Program-made: the position numbers and the translations under genes
In this document: piece after piece, positions 7,125-14,271 of the stretch
Layout of the letters: every line of letters starts with the position of its first letter
Position numbering within the stretch: the stretch's first letter is position 1
Notes under the pieces: generated by a model
Told to the model about the DNA's origin: nothing
Database searches by the model: none
What the model saw: only the letters and a program-made list of their open reading frames with translations
NCBI GenBank assembly: GCA_031423755.1
Contig: JANPGC010000136.1
Span: 1-22,749 of the forward strand
Direction of reading: 5' to 3'
From: JANMEX01 sp031423755
Lineage (GTDB): Bacteria; Pseudomonadota; Alphaproteobacteria; Rhizobiales; Rhizobiaceae
Length of the DNA: 22,749 nt

Positions 7125-8225
7125 ATGTCGATCACCAGCAATGCCAACCAGAACCATCTGCCGCTGAGCCTTGGCGCTGGCGCGAGTTCGCTTGACCAGC
7201 GGACGCGCGAGATATTCCGGACGATTGTTGAAAGCTATCTGAACGAAGGTGAGCCGCTGGGCTCGCGCAATCTGTCGCGCTTGTTGCCAGTGTCGCTGTC
7301 TCCCGCAACAATCCGCAACGTGATGTCCGACCTTGAGCAGCTTGGCCTCATCTATGCGCCGCATATTTCCGCCGGGCGGATGCCGACGCAGCTCGGGCTG
7401 CGGTTCTTTGTCGACGGGTTCATGGAAGTGGGCGGGCTCGGCGAGGATGAGCGCACGCTGATTGACGCCAAGATCAAGGCGTCCGGCGATGGGCGGCCGG
7501 TGGATCAGATTTTGACCGAGGCGAGCGAACTTCTGTCCGGCCTGTCGCGCGGCGCGGGGCTGGTGCTGGCGACAAAGTTCGAAACGCCGCTCAAACACAT
7601 CGAATTTGTCCGCCTCGACCCGAAGCGGGCTCTGGTGATTCTGGTCTCGCAATCCGGCGATGTTGAAAACCGCGTGGTGGACCTGCCGGAAGGCATCACC
7701 GTTTCGCAATTGACCGAGGCGACGAACTTTCTCAATGCGCATATCGCCGGGCGGACATTGCATGAGGCAAAGGGCGAAATCAGCCGATTGCTGAAACAAA
7801 CGCGGCAGCAGCTCGACCAGATCAGCCGGACGCTGGTCGAACAGGGGCTGGCTGTTTGGGGCGGCAGCGGCGCGGGCGAACCTTCGCAGCTGATCGTGCG
7901 CGGGCGCGGCAACCTTCTGGATGGCGTCAGCCAAGCCGAGGATCTGGAGCGGCTGAAGCTGCTGTTTGATGATCTGGAGACAAAATCCGGCATGTTGCAG
8001 CTTCTGGACATGGCCGAGGCCGGTTCCGGCGTGCGCATTTTCATCGGCTCGGAAAACCGGCTGTTTTCGCTGTCCGGTTCGTCGGTGGTGGTCGCGCCGT
8101 TCCGCGATGCCAATGAGCGGATTGTCGGCGCTGTCGGTGTGATCGGGCCGACGCGGCTCAACTATGGGCGCATCGTGCCGATGGTTGATTACACCGCACA
8201 GCTGGTTTCCAAACTTGTCCGTTGA
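7125..8225 (+). CDS. hrcA: Heat-inducible transcription repressor HrcA
   Basis: The 366-residue protein matches HrcA, the repressor that binds CIRCE elements and controls groESL/dnaK-type operons. The N-terminal winged helix is clear (REIFRTIVESYLNEGEPLGS, SRLLPVSLSPATIRNVMSDL, GLIYAPHISAGRMPTQLGLR, up to about residue 90), followed by the GAF-like dimerisation domain with VRIFIGSENRLFSLSGSSVV and the C-terminal GVIGPTRLNYGRIVPMVDY. Length is normal. The start is the only reasonable ATG. It is divergent from rph. In many relatives grpE follows directly; here a CNNM membrane protein gene and a repeat element lie in between. Confidence 0.97.
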   Translation: MSITSNANQNHLPLSLGAGASSLDQRTREIFRTIVESYLNEGEPLGSRNLSRLLPVSLSPATIRNVMSDLEQLGLIYAPHISAGRMPTQLGLRFFVDGFMEVGGLGEDERTLIDAKIKASGDGRPVDQILTEASELLSGLSRGAGLVLATKFETPLKHIEFVRLDPKRALVILVSQSGDVENRVVDLPEGITVSQLTEATNFLNAHIAGRTLHEAKGEISRLLKQTRQQLDQISRTLVEQGLAVWGGSGAGEPSQLIVRGRGNLLDGVSQAEDLERLKLLFDDLETKSGMLQLLDMAEAGSGVRIFIGSENRLFSLSGSSVVVAPFRDANERIVGAVGVIGPTRLNYGRIVPMVDYTAQLVSKLVR

Positions 8226-8229
8226 CCTT

Positions 8230-8250
8230 TGCGGTTGAAACCCGCATTTT
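8230..8250 (+). terminator. Weak terminator-like hairpin after hrcA
   Basis: TGCGG (8230-8234) pairs with CCGCA (8242-8246) around a 7-base loop and is followed by TTTT. The stem is only 5 bp, so it may attenuate rather than stop transcription between hrcA and the next gene. Confidence 0.35.
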
Positions 8251-8301
8251 AAGCATCCATTCCATAGAAGGACCGACGCTGGAACACGCGCGGCCCATTG
8301 T

Positions 8302-9600
8302 TTGATTGAACTTTTTGTTGCTCTCCTGTTGATCGCCCTTAACGGGGTGTTTGCCCTTTCTGAACTCGCCATCGTTTCGGCGCGCCGGACCAGGCTGAAG
8401 ACCATGGTGGAAGACGGCGTGCGCGGGGCGTCCACGGCGCTGGCGCTGTCGGAAAATCCCGGGCGGTTCTTATCCACCGTGCAGATTGGCATCACGCTGG
8501 TCGGCATTCTGGCGGGGGCGTTTTCAGGCGCGGCGCTGGGCAAGATCGCCGGTGACTGGCTGCTTGCGCAGGGTATGCCAATCCGTTTTGCGCCGATTGT
8601 CGGCTACGGGCTGGTCATCAGCGCCATCACCTACCTGTCGGTGGTGATCGGCGAATTGGTTCCCAAGCAGCTGGCGCTGCGCAATGCAGAGGGCATCGCC
8701 TGCGTGATGGCGCCGATCATGCTGGTGATCTCGAAGATCGGCGCGCCGGTTGTCTGGTTTCTTGATGTTTCAACGCGGATCATCTTCCGCCTGCTCGGTT
8801 TCAACACCGCGCCGGACAATGCGGTGACCGAAGAAGAAATCAAGACGCTGGTGGCCGAGGCGCACACGTCCGGCGTGATTGAGGCGGATGAGCGGGCGAT
8901 GATTGCCGGAGTCCTGCGGCTGGGCGAGCGTTCAGTGCGTTCGGTGATGACGCCACGCGGCGAGATTGACTGGCTGGACGTGACGCTGGACGAGAAGGAA
9001 ATCTGGGCGCTTCTGGAAAATGCCGAACATTCGCGCATGCCAGCGGGCGAAGGCACGCCGGACAACATCATCGGTGTCATTCAGGTGCGCGAGCTTCTGG
9101 GCACGTTGATCAAGAAAAAGCCGCTGAAAATCCGCGATTTTGTCCGCCATGCGCCGTCTGTGCCGGATATTTCGGAAGCGCTCGACGCTTTGCAGACCTT
9201 GCGCAATTCAGATGTGCCGATGGCGCTGGTGCATGATGAGTATGGTCATTTTGAAGGCATTGTGACGCCTGCCGACATTCTTGACGCCATTGCCGGGTCG
9301 TTCCAGTCGGACGAGGATCAGGGCGAGCCGGAGGCGGTGCGGCGCGAGGACGGCTCGTGGCTGATCGCCGGATGGATGCCTGTGGATGAGATGGCGGAGC
9401 TTGTCGGGCTGAAACTGACGGAGAAGCGATCTTACGAGACGGCGGCGGGTTTGATCATCGACCTGATGCGGCATTTGCCGCAGACCGGCGAAGTGACCGA
9501 GGCGATGGGTTTCCGCTTTGAAGTGCTTGATCTGGACGGAAGGCGGGTGGACAAGATCCTCGTCAAGCGGCTCGATTCGGACAGTGACTTGGGCATTTGA
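8302..9600 (+). CDS. CNNM transmembrane / CBS-pair / CorC-HlyC domain protein (hemolysin-family)
   Basis: The 432-residue protein has the standard order of this family: an N-terminal CNNM (DUF21) membrane domain with hydrophobic segments within residues 1-160 (FVALLLIALNGVFALSELAI, TVQIGITLVGILAGAFSG, PIVGYGLVISAITYLSVVI), a CBS pair (about 205-330; SVRSVMTPRGEIDWLD to GHFEGIVTPADILDAI) and a C-terminal CorC_HlyC domain (about 345-430). Family members are linked to Mg2+/Co2+ efflux or divalent-cation homeostasis, and 'hemolysin' is a historical label. The start is a TTG: no ATG or GTG lies in frame nearby and the conserved N-terminus begins exactly there; no good ribosome binding site is visible. 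It separates hrcA from grpE. Confidence 0.92.
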   Translation: MIELFVALLLIALNGVFALSELAIVSARRTRLKTMVEDGVRGASTALALSENPGRFLSTVQIGITLVGILAGAFSGAALGKIAGDWLLAQGMPIRFAPIVGYGLVISAITYLSVVIGELVPKQLALRNAEGIACVMAPIMLVISKIGAPVVWFLDVSTRIIFRLLGFNTAPDNAVTEEEIKTLVAEAHTSGVIEADERAMIAGVLRLGERSVRSVMTPRGEIDWLDVTLDEKEIWALLENAEHSRMPAGEGTPDNIIGVIQVRELLGTLIKKKPLKIRDFVRHAPSVPDISEALDALQTLRNSDVPMALVHDEYGHFEGIVTPADILDAIAGSFQSDEDQGEPEAVRREDGSWLIAGWMPVDEMAELVGLKLTEKRSYETAAGLIIDLMRHLPQTGEVTEAMGFRFEVLDLDGRRVDKILVKRLDSDSDLGI

Positions 9601-9649
9601 GGCGTTGCCCGCTGGCCGCGGTCGGCTTGGTCATTTCGGCACTACACCA

Positions 9650-9830
9650 CCCTTCCGGTCGCCTTTCCGGGGCCGCAAAGCGGAGCCCGGAATCCAGAGC
9701 GCCGACTTTGAAGTATGGGCAATGAACGTTTGTCCGGCAAAGCCCAAGGCATGTTCAATTTTAACGCCTATATTGCCACCGCAAGAGCTCTGGATTCCGG
9801 GTTCCGCGATGCGGCCCCGGAAAGACGGTC
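9650..9830. repeat. Composite inverted palindromic repeat (family 2, first element)
   Basis: Two half-copies face each other at 9662-9700 and 9787-9827. Perfect inverted matches include CTTTCCGGGGCCGC (9663-9676) with 9811-9824, and CCCGGAATCCAGAGC (9686-9700) with 9787-9801. Each half also folds on itself: TTCCGGGG, an inner stem CCGC/GCGG with a 3-base loop (AAA or ATC), then CCCGGAA. The spacer of about 85 bp is A+T-richer and holds no gene. The same family recurs at 15789-15958. The element occupies most of the 364-bp gap between the CNNM gene and grpE. The rest (9831-9964) holds only a weak promoter-like TTGATT (9895) with GATATG (9918) and three CCTCGAT repeats. Confidence 0.88.
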
Positions 9831-9964
9831 CATGCGGGGTGTCATTAAATGAGGCATGAGGCGACCGTGCTCTTGCGCCCGTCGCCGTTTTCCCTTGATT
9901 TTTCACCCCCGAACCTCGATATGCCGGTCAACCCTCGATAACCCCGTGATTGGATAGTCCCTCG

Positions 9965-10579
9965 ATGAGCGACAAGAACGAGATGTCTGCCGATGAAATA
10001 CTCGAAGCCGCAGGGCTTGACCCGGAAACCGGGGCGGAGCCTGTTGTTGAGCTTGAGGCATCCGAGCAGGAGAAAATCGCCAAGGCGATGGAAATGCTGA
10101 TTGCCGAAAACGCCGAGCTGAAGGACCGCGTGCTGCGCGCCGCCGCCGAAATGGAGAACCTTCGCCACCGCACCGCGCGCGACGTGCGCGACGCCAAGAC
10201 CTATGCGGTGACCAATTTTGCCCGCGACATGCTGGCGATCGCCGACAATCTCAACCGTGCGCACACGCTGATCCCGACCGAATCGCGCGCGGCGGCGGAT
10301 CCCGGCGTGGTGGCGCTGGTTGAGGGTGTGGAGCTCACCGAACGCTCGCTGCTCACCGCACTCGAGCGTCACGGCGTCAAAAAGCTGGAGCCGGAAGGCC
10401 AGAAGTTCGACCCGCATTTCCATCAGGCGATGTTTGAAGTGCCGAACCCGGATGTGCCGAACAACACGGTGGTCAATGTCGTGCAGGACGGCTACGTCAT
10501 CGCCGACCGTGTGCTGCGCCCGGCGATGGTGGGAGTTGCCAAGGGCGGGCCGAAGCTGGTTGAACCGGCCAGCGAATAA
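9965..10579 (+). CDS. grpE: Nucleotide exchange factor GrpE
   Basis: The 204-residue protein is GrpE, which releases ADP from DnaK during protein refolding. The long N-terminal coiled coil (about residues 33-75; EKIAKAMEMLIAENAELKDR, AAEMENLRHRTARDV) leads into the four-helix bundle (NFARDMLAIADNLNRA, VELTERSLLTALERHGV) and the C-terminal beta-wing domain (FDPHFHQAMFEVPNPDVPNN, GYVIADRVLRPAMVGVAKGG). The ATG at 9965 is chosen over an in-frame TTG at 9950, because MSDKNEMSADE is a typical GrpE beginning; no strong ribosome binding site is visible for either. dnaK is not adjacent within the window. It is separated from hrcA by a membrane-protein gene and a repeat. Confidence 0.97.
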   Translation: MSDKNEMSADEILEAAGLDPETGAEPVVELEASEQEKIAKAMEMLIAENAELKDRVLRAAAEMENLRHRTARDVRDAKTYAVTNFARDMLAIADNLNRAHTLIPTESRAAADPGVVALVEGVELTERSLLTALERHGVKKLEPEGQKFDPHFHQAMFEVPNPDVPNNTVVNVVQDGYVIADRVLRPAMVGVAKGGPKLVEPASE

Positions 10580-10584
10580 TCGAA

Positions 10585-10614
10585 AAGGGCGGGGCCTTTG
10601 CGGCGCCCGCCCTT
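10585..10614. terminator. Bidirectional terminator between grpE and the DUF1344 gene
   Basis: AAGGGCGGG (10585-10593) pairs perfectly with CCCGCCCTT (10606-10614) around a 12-base loop. Read on the minus strand the stem is followed by more Ts (CCCTTTTCG); on the plus strand there is no T-run. It lies between the ends of two convergent genes. Confidence 0.6.
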
Positions 10615-10634
10615 CATGCTGAGGCCGAAGCTGC

Positions 10635-10895
10635 TTACTTGACCATCGTGACGGCGGTGGCTTCCAGCTTGCTGCCGGTCGCAATGTAGCTGACATCAAC
10701 CTTCTGACCGACCTTCAGGCCCGTATCCTTGAAGCCCTTGGGCAGGATGTAGGTCTTGCCATCCGCCAGCGTGATTGCGTTGGCCTTCATATCGAGCGAT
10801 TTGATGGCCCCGATGTCATGCGGGGATGCGGCAAAGGCGATGGACGAGGTTGCGAGGAAGGCAGCGATGGCTGCGGTGGAAAGAACAGCGCGCAT
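10635..10895 (-). CDS. DUF1344 family small secreted protein
   Basis: The 86-residue protein has a Sec signal peptide (MRAVLSTAAIAAFLATSSIAFA, cleavage probably near residue 22) followed by a small beta-rich domain, SPHDIGAIKSLDMKANAITL and DGKTYILPKGF, with LKVGQKVDVSYI. This matches DUF1344, a periplasmic family frequent in Rhizobiales and of unknown function. The frame is open to 11144, but the ATG at 10895 has GGAG at a proper distance and begins the signal peptide, which decides the start. It stands alone, converging on grpE and divergent from the stress-type gene at 11234. Confidence 0.82.
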   Translation of the reverse strand: MRAVLSTAAIAAFLATSSIAFAASPHDIGAIKSLDMKANAITLADGKTYILPKGFKDTGLKVGQKVDVSYIATGSKLEATAVTMVK

Positions 10896-11151
10896 GGCGA
10901 CTACTCCGGTTGCGGACATGTGTCCGAAGTCCGAGGCTTCATGGTGTGTCGCGTCGCGGTGACTTGTGTCTTCCGCCGGCACAGCCCAGCCTCGGAACGA
11001 ACGGATACGCCCGCTCTTTTGCGCAGGCAAATTACAAAGATTTAAAGTTTTTCGCGCGTTTTCGGCCCTGAATCCGCCGCAGAAAGCCCGGTGGCGGGCC
11101 GATTCTGACAAAATTGCGACGGCATGGCCATTGATACGCATCAAGTCAGGC
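10896..11151. other. Intergenic region between divergent genes; no gene seen
   Basis: This stretch upstream of the DUF1344 gene has several ORF-like frames with no recognisable protein, no consistent start signals and unrelated composition. It contains a small GCCCG/CGGGC hairpin (11086-11099) and a relatively A+T-rich patch around 11030-11060. I see no convincing promoter for the DUF1344 gene. Confidence 0.5.
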
Positions 11152-11177
11152 GGAACCTTTATGCGTCAAACTCTGTT
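11152..11177 (+). promoter_or_regulatory. Candidate EcfG (general stress response) promoter
   Basis: GGAAC at 11152-11156 is followed after 17 bp by TGTT at 11174-11177. This resembles the alphaproteobacterial EcfG promoter, GGAAC-N16/17-CGTT, with a mismatch at the weakly conserved first base of the -10. Transcription would begin at about 11184, some 50 bp before the ATG of the gene at 11234. Confidence 0.45.
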
Positions 11178-11233
11178 TAGAGGATTAGACACTTGCCGCG
11201 TCAGAACGGCCACCGCATCAAAGGAGCGCATCC

Positions 11234-11635
11234 ATGCCGAACAATCACATTGAAACACAACATGCCGTCGTCTGGATCGACCACCGCGAGGCCAAGGTGT
11301 TTTTCCTGACGCGCGACAGCGCCGATGAAATGACCGTTGGAACCTCCAAACATTTCGATCAGGCGCACAAGCATGCCGGAACGGTGGATGGCGGCCGCAC
11401 GCCGATTGACGAAAAGTTTCTCCATTCCGTGGTCGAATCGCTGTCCGCCGCGCAGGAATGGCTGATTATCGGGCCAAGTTCAGCCAAGGATGAGCTTGTC
11501 AAACACATCAAGCATCACGACCACACGCTGGCCGACCGCATCATCGGCGTCGAACCCGCCGACCACCCGACGGATGGCCAGATCGTGGCGCTGGGCCGCA
11601 AGTTCTTCAAGGCGTCGGACCGGATGGTTGGCTAG
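11234..11635 (+). CDS. 'Translational machinery protein'-type protein, eRF1/host-attachment-like fold
   Basis: The 133-residue protein resembles a family annotated as 'translational machinery protein', related to the baeRF/eRF1-like domains. Conserved-looking segments are AVVWIDHREAKVFFL (residues 11-25), FLHSVVESLSAAQEWLIIGP, AKDELVKHIKHHD and VGVEPADHPTDGQIVALGRK-like FFKASDR at the end. It is predicted soluble and His-rich around 40-50 and 95-100. Its biochemical role is not established. The start has AAGGAG 7 bp upstream and a candidate EcfG promoter about 80 bp upstream, which would put it in the general stress response; that is inference. It appears monocistronic, since the next gene starts 106 bp later. 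Confidence 0.75.
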   Translation: MPNNHIETQHAVVWIDHREAKVFFLTRDSADEMTVGTSKHFDQAHKHAGTVDGGRTPIDEKFLHSVVESLSAAQEWLIIGPSSAKDELVKHIKHHDHTLADRIIGVEPADHPTDGQIVALGRKFFKASDRMVG

Positions 11636-11741
11636 AATCCGAACCCGATCGTTGGTATCTGCCGATGCACTGAATTGGATCCGAAACGGCTCCAAGCTGT
11701 ATAGGATTGCAGCCGTGTGAACTTCATGCCATCGCTTTGGC

Positions 11742-12395
11742 ATGACCCTTCTCCAATTCCTCGACTATTGCGGCGTCGCCGTGTTCGCCGCGACCGGTGC
11801 ACTCGCCGCTTCGCGCAAGCAGCTGGACATTATCGGCTTCGTGTTTCTGGCAATCCTCACCGGCATTGGCGGCGGGACGGTGCGGGATTTGATCCTTGGC
11901 GCGACGCCGGTGTTCTGGGTTGGCCAGCCGGGATATCTGACCGTTGCAACCGCGACCGCGGTGCTGGTTTACTTTACGGCGCACCGGGTCTGGTCACGCT
12001 ATGTTGTGCTGCTTTGGCTGGATGCCATCGGGCTGTCGGCCTATTGCGTGATTGGTGCAGCCAAGGGGCTGGCGCTCGGCGTGCCGTCGCTGATTGCGGT
12101 GGTGACAGGCGTCATGACGGCGACATTCGGCGGCATTTTGCGCGATATCGTGGCGGGCGAGCCTTCGGTGCTGCTCAGGCCGGAGATTTACGTAACGGCG
12201 GCGCTGACCGGTTCGGCATCTTACGTGCTGGCCATTGGCGCAGGCACGCCTGCCGAGGCCGCTGCCGTCGGCGCGGCAATACTGGCGTTGCTGGTGCGCG
12301 GCGGCGCGCTTGCATTCGGTTGGAAGTTCCCGGTTTACAGGGCGCGGGCCGGGCGGGAGCCGGAAGAGATTGAGCGGCTGCGGAAGAAGGATTAG
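11742..12395 (+). CDS. TRIC-type cation channel / UPF0126 (YadS-like) membrane protein
   Basis: The 217-residue integral membrane protein has about seven hydrophobic segments and the two internally repeated glycine-rich motifs of the UPF0126/TRIC family, TGIGGGTVRDLILG (about residues 40-53) and TATFGGILRDIVAG. The first half is FLDYCGVAVFAATGALAASR. Homologues form trimeric cation channels, and some bacterial ones have been proposed as glycine transporters, so the substrate is left open. The start ATG at 11742 gives the normal family length; a second frame over the same bases is a shadow. No strong ribosome binding site is visible. A loose promoter pair, TTGGAT (11675) and TATAGG (11700), lies upstream. 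Confidence 0.9.
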   Translation: MTLLQFLDYCGVAVFAATGALAASRKQLDIIGFVFLAILTGIGGGTVRDLILGATPVFWVGQPGYLTVATATAVLVYFTAHRVWSRYVVLLWLDAIGLSAYCVIGAAKGLALGVPSLIAVVTGVMTATFGGILRDIVAGEPSVLLRPEIYVTAALTGSASYVLAIGAGTPAEAAAVGAAILALLVRGGALAFGWKFPVYRARAGREPEEIERLRKKD

Positions 12396-12412
12396 GGTCT
12401 TGACTGCTATAG

Positions 12413-12431
12413 GCCGTCCATACAAGACGGC
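12413..12431. terminator. Small hairpin between convergent genes
   Basis: GCCGTC (12413-12418) pairs with GACGGC (12426-12431) around a 7-base loop, between the ends of the TRIC gene and the adenosine kinase gene. No T-run follows, so termination is only a guess. Confidence 0.3.
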
Positions 12432-12493
12432 TGCGCGCGTGAATTCACCTGCGGTGTCCAGACTACAGCAGCGCCGAGAGTGGCTAAAGGACG

Positions 12494-13486
12494 CTACACC
12501 AGCCCCAGCTGCCTTGCCGCATCCGCCAGGTTTTCCTGCGGGCGCGGGCCGATTTGGGCAATGCAGATCGAGGCGGCCATGGATCCCAGTCTGCCACAGT
12601 CCGCGAGCGATTTGCCTTGGGTCAGGCCGAACAGCACACCGGCGGCATAAAGATCGCCCGCGCCGGTCGTATCGACCACGCGCTCGACAGGCACAGGCTT
12701 GATGACGGCGGTTTCGTGGCCACGAATGATGACCGAGCCTTTTTCGGAGAGCGTCACAGCGGCAAGTTCGCAATCCGCGCGCAGAAGTGCGAGCGCGGTG
12801 TCGAAATCGGACGTCTGGTAGAGCGCTTTCAGCTCATGCTCATTTGCGAATACGATATCCACTGTCTTCGAGCGCATCAGTTCGAGGAATTCGGCGCGGT
12901 AGCGGTCAACGCAGAAACTGTCTGACAGGGTCATGGCCATCTTGCGTCCATGCTTGTGCGCAATCGCCGCGGCAAGGCGGATGGCGTCCTTTGCGAGCGG
13001 GGGATCCCACAAATAACCCTCAAAATAAGTGATCTTGGCACCCGCGACCTTGTCTTCCTCAATGTCGTCCGGCTGCAATTCGACGCAGGCACCCAGATAG
13101 GTGTTCATCGAGCGCTCGCCATCCGGCGTGACGAATATCATCGAACGGGCGGTCGGCGGTGTGCCTTGCAAAGGCGCGGTGTCAAAGGCGACGCCTTGTG
13201 CGTGAATGTCATGGGTGAAAATGCCGCCGAGATGGTCCTTGGACACTTTGCCGAAATAGGCCGCCCTGCCGCCAAGGCTGGCAACGCCCGCCGCCGTGTT
13301 GCCGGCCGATCCGCCGGAAGCCTCAACCGCCGGTCCCATGCGCGAATAGAGAAGCTCGGCGCGCTGCGCATCGATCAGGTTCATGGCGCCCTTGATGATG
13401 CCATTGGACACGAGGAAATCATCCTCGGTGCGGGCAATGATATCGACAATGGCGTTGCCGATGGTGAGGACGTCATGGGTGGTCAT
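12494..13486 (-). CDS. PfkB-family adenosine kinase
   Basis: The 330-residue PfkB-family kinase most resembles the bacterial adenosine kinases of alphaproteobacteria, which phosphorylate adenosine to AMP in purine salvage. Evidence is the start LTIGNAIVDIIARTEDDFL, the first PfkB signature GGSAGNTAAGVASLGGRAAY, a segment FANEHELKALY and the second signature VVDTTGAGDLYAAG with the catalytic base D278. The ATG at 13486 gives the usual N-terminus; the frame continues to 13573 but without homology. It is 83 bp after nth on the same strand, so it could be transcribed from the nth side. Substrate is inferred from overall similarity; a related sugar or nucleoside kinase is possible. Confidence 0.85.
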   Translation of the reverse strand: MTTHDVLTIGNAIVDIIARTEDDFLVSNGIIKGAMNLIDAQRAELLYSRMGPAVEASGGSAGNTAAGVASLGGRAAYFGKVSKDHLGGIFTHDIHAQGVAFDTAPLQGTPPTARSMIFVTPDGERSMNTYLGACVELQPDDIEEDKVAGAKITYFEGYLWDPPLAKDAIRLAAAIAHKHGRKMAMTLSDSFCVDRYRAEFLELMRSKTVDIVFANEHELKALYQTSDFDTALALLRADCELAAVTLSEKGSVIIRGHETAVIKPVPVERVVDTTGAGDLYAAGVLFGLTQGKSLADCGRLGSMAASICIAQIGPRPQENLADAARQLGLV

Positions 13487-13569
13487 GGAACCTGCCTTCA
13501 AGCGCCGTTGTTCAAAACGGCCACTCCCTAGACTGTTACCGGTGGATTTGAAAGCCCTGCAGCCCGCTC

Positions 13570-14256
13570 TCAAGCCGTCCGCTTCTCAGGCGATTTGCAG
13601 AGGTCCGCAATGATGCAGCGTTCGCACTCCGGCCTGCGCGCCTTGCAGACATAGCGGCCATGCAGGATCAGCCAATGATGCGCATGGTAAAGATAAGGCT
13701 CCGGGATGGCTTTCAGCAGCTTCCGTTCGACCTGATCAGGCGTCTTGCCGGGCGCGAGGCTAAGCCGGTTGCCGAGGCGAAAAATGTGGGTGTCGACTGC
13801 CATTGTTGGCTGGCCGAACGCCATGGACAGGACGACGTTTGCAGTCTTGCGGCCGACACCGGGCAATTTGACCAGATCTTCGCGGTTATCGGGCACGATG
13901 CTGGCATGATCACGGATCAGCGCCTGCGACAGGGCGATGACGTTCTTCGCCTTGTTGCGCCAGAGGCCGATGGTCTTGATGTATTCCCCGACCTTCTCCT
14001 CGCCCAGCGCCAGCATTTTCTCCGGCGTGCCGGCAATCGCGAACAGCGCGCGCGTGGCCTTGTTGACACCAACATCCGTCGCCTGCGCCGAAAGCACGAC
14101 GGCAACGAGCAGCGTGAAGGCGTTGACGTGCTCGAGTTCTCCCTTCGGTTCGGGATCTTGCTCTTTGAAGCGTTCGAAAATCGCGGACACCTCATCGCGC
14201 GAATAAACGATCTTCTTCGAGGCAGTTTTTTTCACGGGGGGCTTTTTGTCCGGCAT
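13570..14256 (-). CDS. nth: Endonuclease III (DNA glycosylase/AP lyase)
   Basis: The 228-residue protein is endonuclease III, which removes oxidised pyrimidines in base excision repair. Motifs: VVLSAQATDVGVNKAT, the helix-hairpin-helix LPGVGRKTANVVL with catalytic K137, AVDTHIFRLGNRL with D155, and the [4Fe-4S] cluster C204-X6-C211-X2-C214-X5-C220. A lysine-rich N-terminal extension (MPDKKPPVKKTASKK) is usual in alphaproteobacteria. The frame is open far upstream on this strand, to 15228, but that part lies antisense to two real genes; the ATG at 14256 fits the family. It is divergent from the DUF2244 gene. Confidence 0.96.
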   Translation of the reverse strand: MPDKKPPVKKTASKKIVYSRDEVSAIFERFKEQDPEPKGELEHVNAFTLLVAVVLSAQATDVGVNKATRALFAIAGTPEKMLALGEEKVGEYIKTIGLWRNKAKNVIALSQALIRDHASIVPDNREDLVKLPGVGRKTANVVLSMAFGQPTMAVDTHIFRLGNRLSLAPGKTPDQVERKLLKAIPEPYLYHAHHWLILHGRYVCKARRPECERCIIADLCKSPEKRTA

Positions 14257-14264
14257 GACCTGCC

Positions 14265-14270
14265 TATAAT
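14265..14270 (+). promoter_or_regulatory. Consensus -10 hexamer in front of the DUF2244 gene
   Basis: TATAAT lies just before the gene's first ATG (14272) and 7 bp before its second (14278). No good -35 is visible at 16-18 bp. If it is used, transcription would start close to the ATG at 14278 and give a leaderless mRNA. Confidence 0.3.
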
Positions 14271-14271
14271 C

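Noticed and set aside
7116..8543. Long minus-strand open frame (475 codons) opposite hrcA and the start of the CNNM gene
   Set aside because: It is antisense to two strongly recognisable genes, resembles no family, and is a product of high-G+C codon bias.
9601..9964. Possible insertion sequence remnant from the inverted repeats
   Set aside because: No transposase fragment, target duplication or ORF accompanies the repeats; they fit short palindromic intergenic elements.
9950..9964. TTG start for grpE at 9950
   Set aside because: The ATG at 9965 starts a typical GrpE N-terminus, and the five extra residues lack support.
10896..11253. Small plus-strand open frames between the DUF1344 gene and 11234
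   Set aside because: They overlap one another, lack ribosome binding sites and known motifs, and one runs into the next gene in another frame.
13660..14271. Upstream extension of the DUF2244 frame
   Set aside because: It lies antisense to nth and has no DUF2244 similarity; the family's N-terminus is near 14272-14278.
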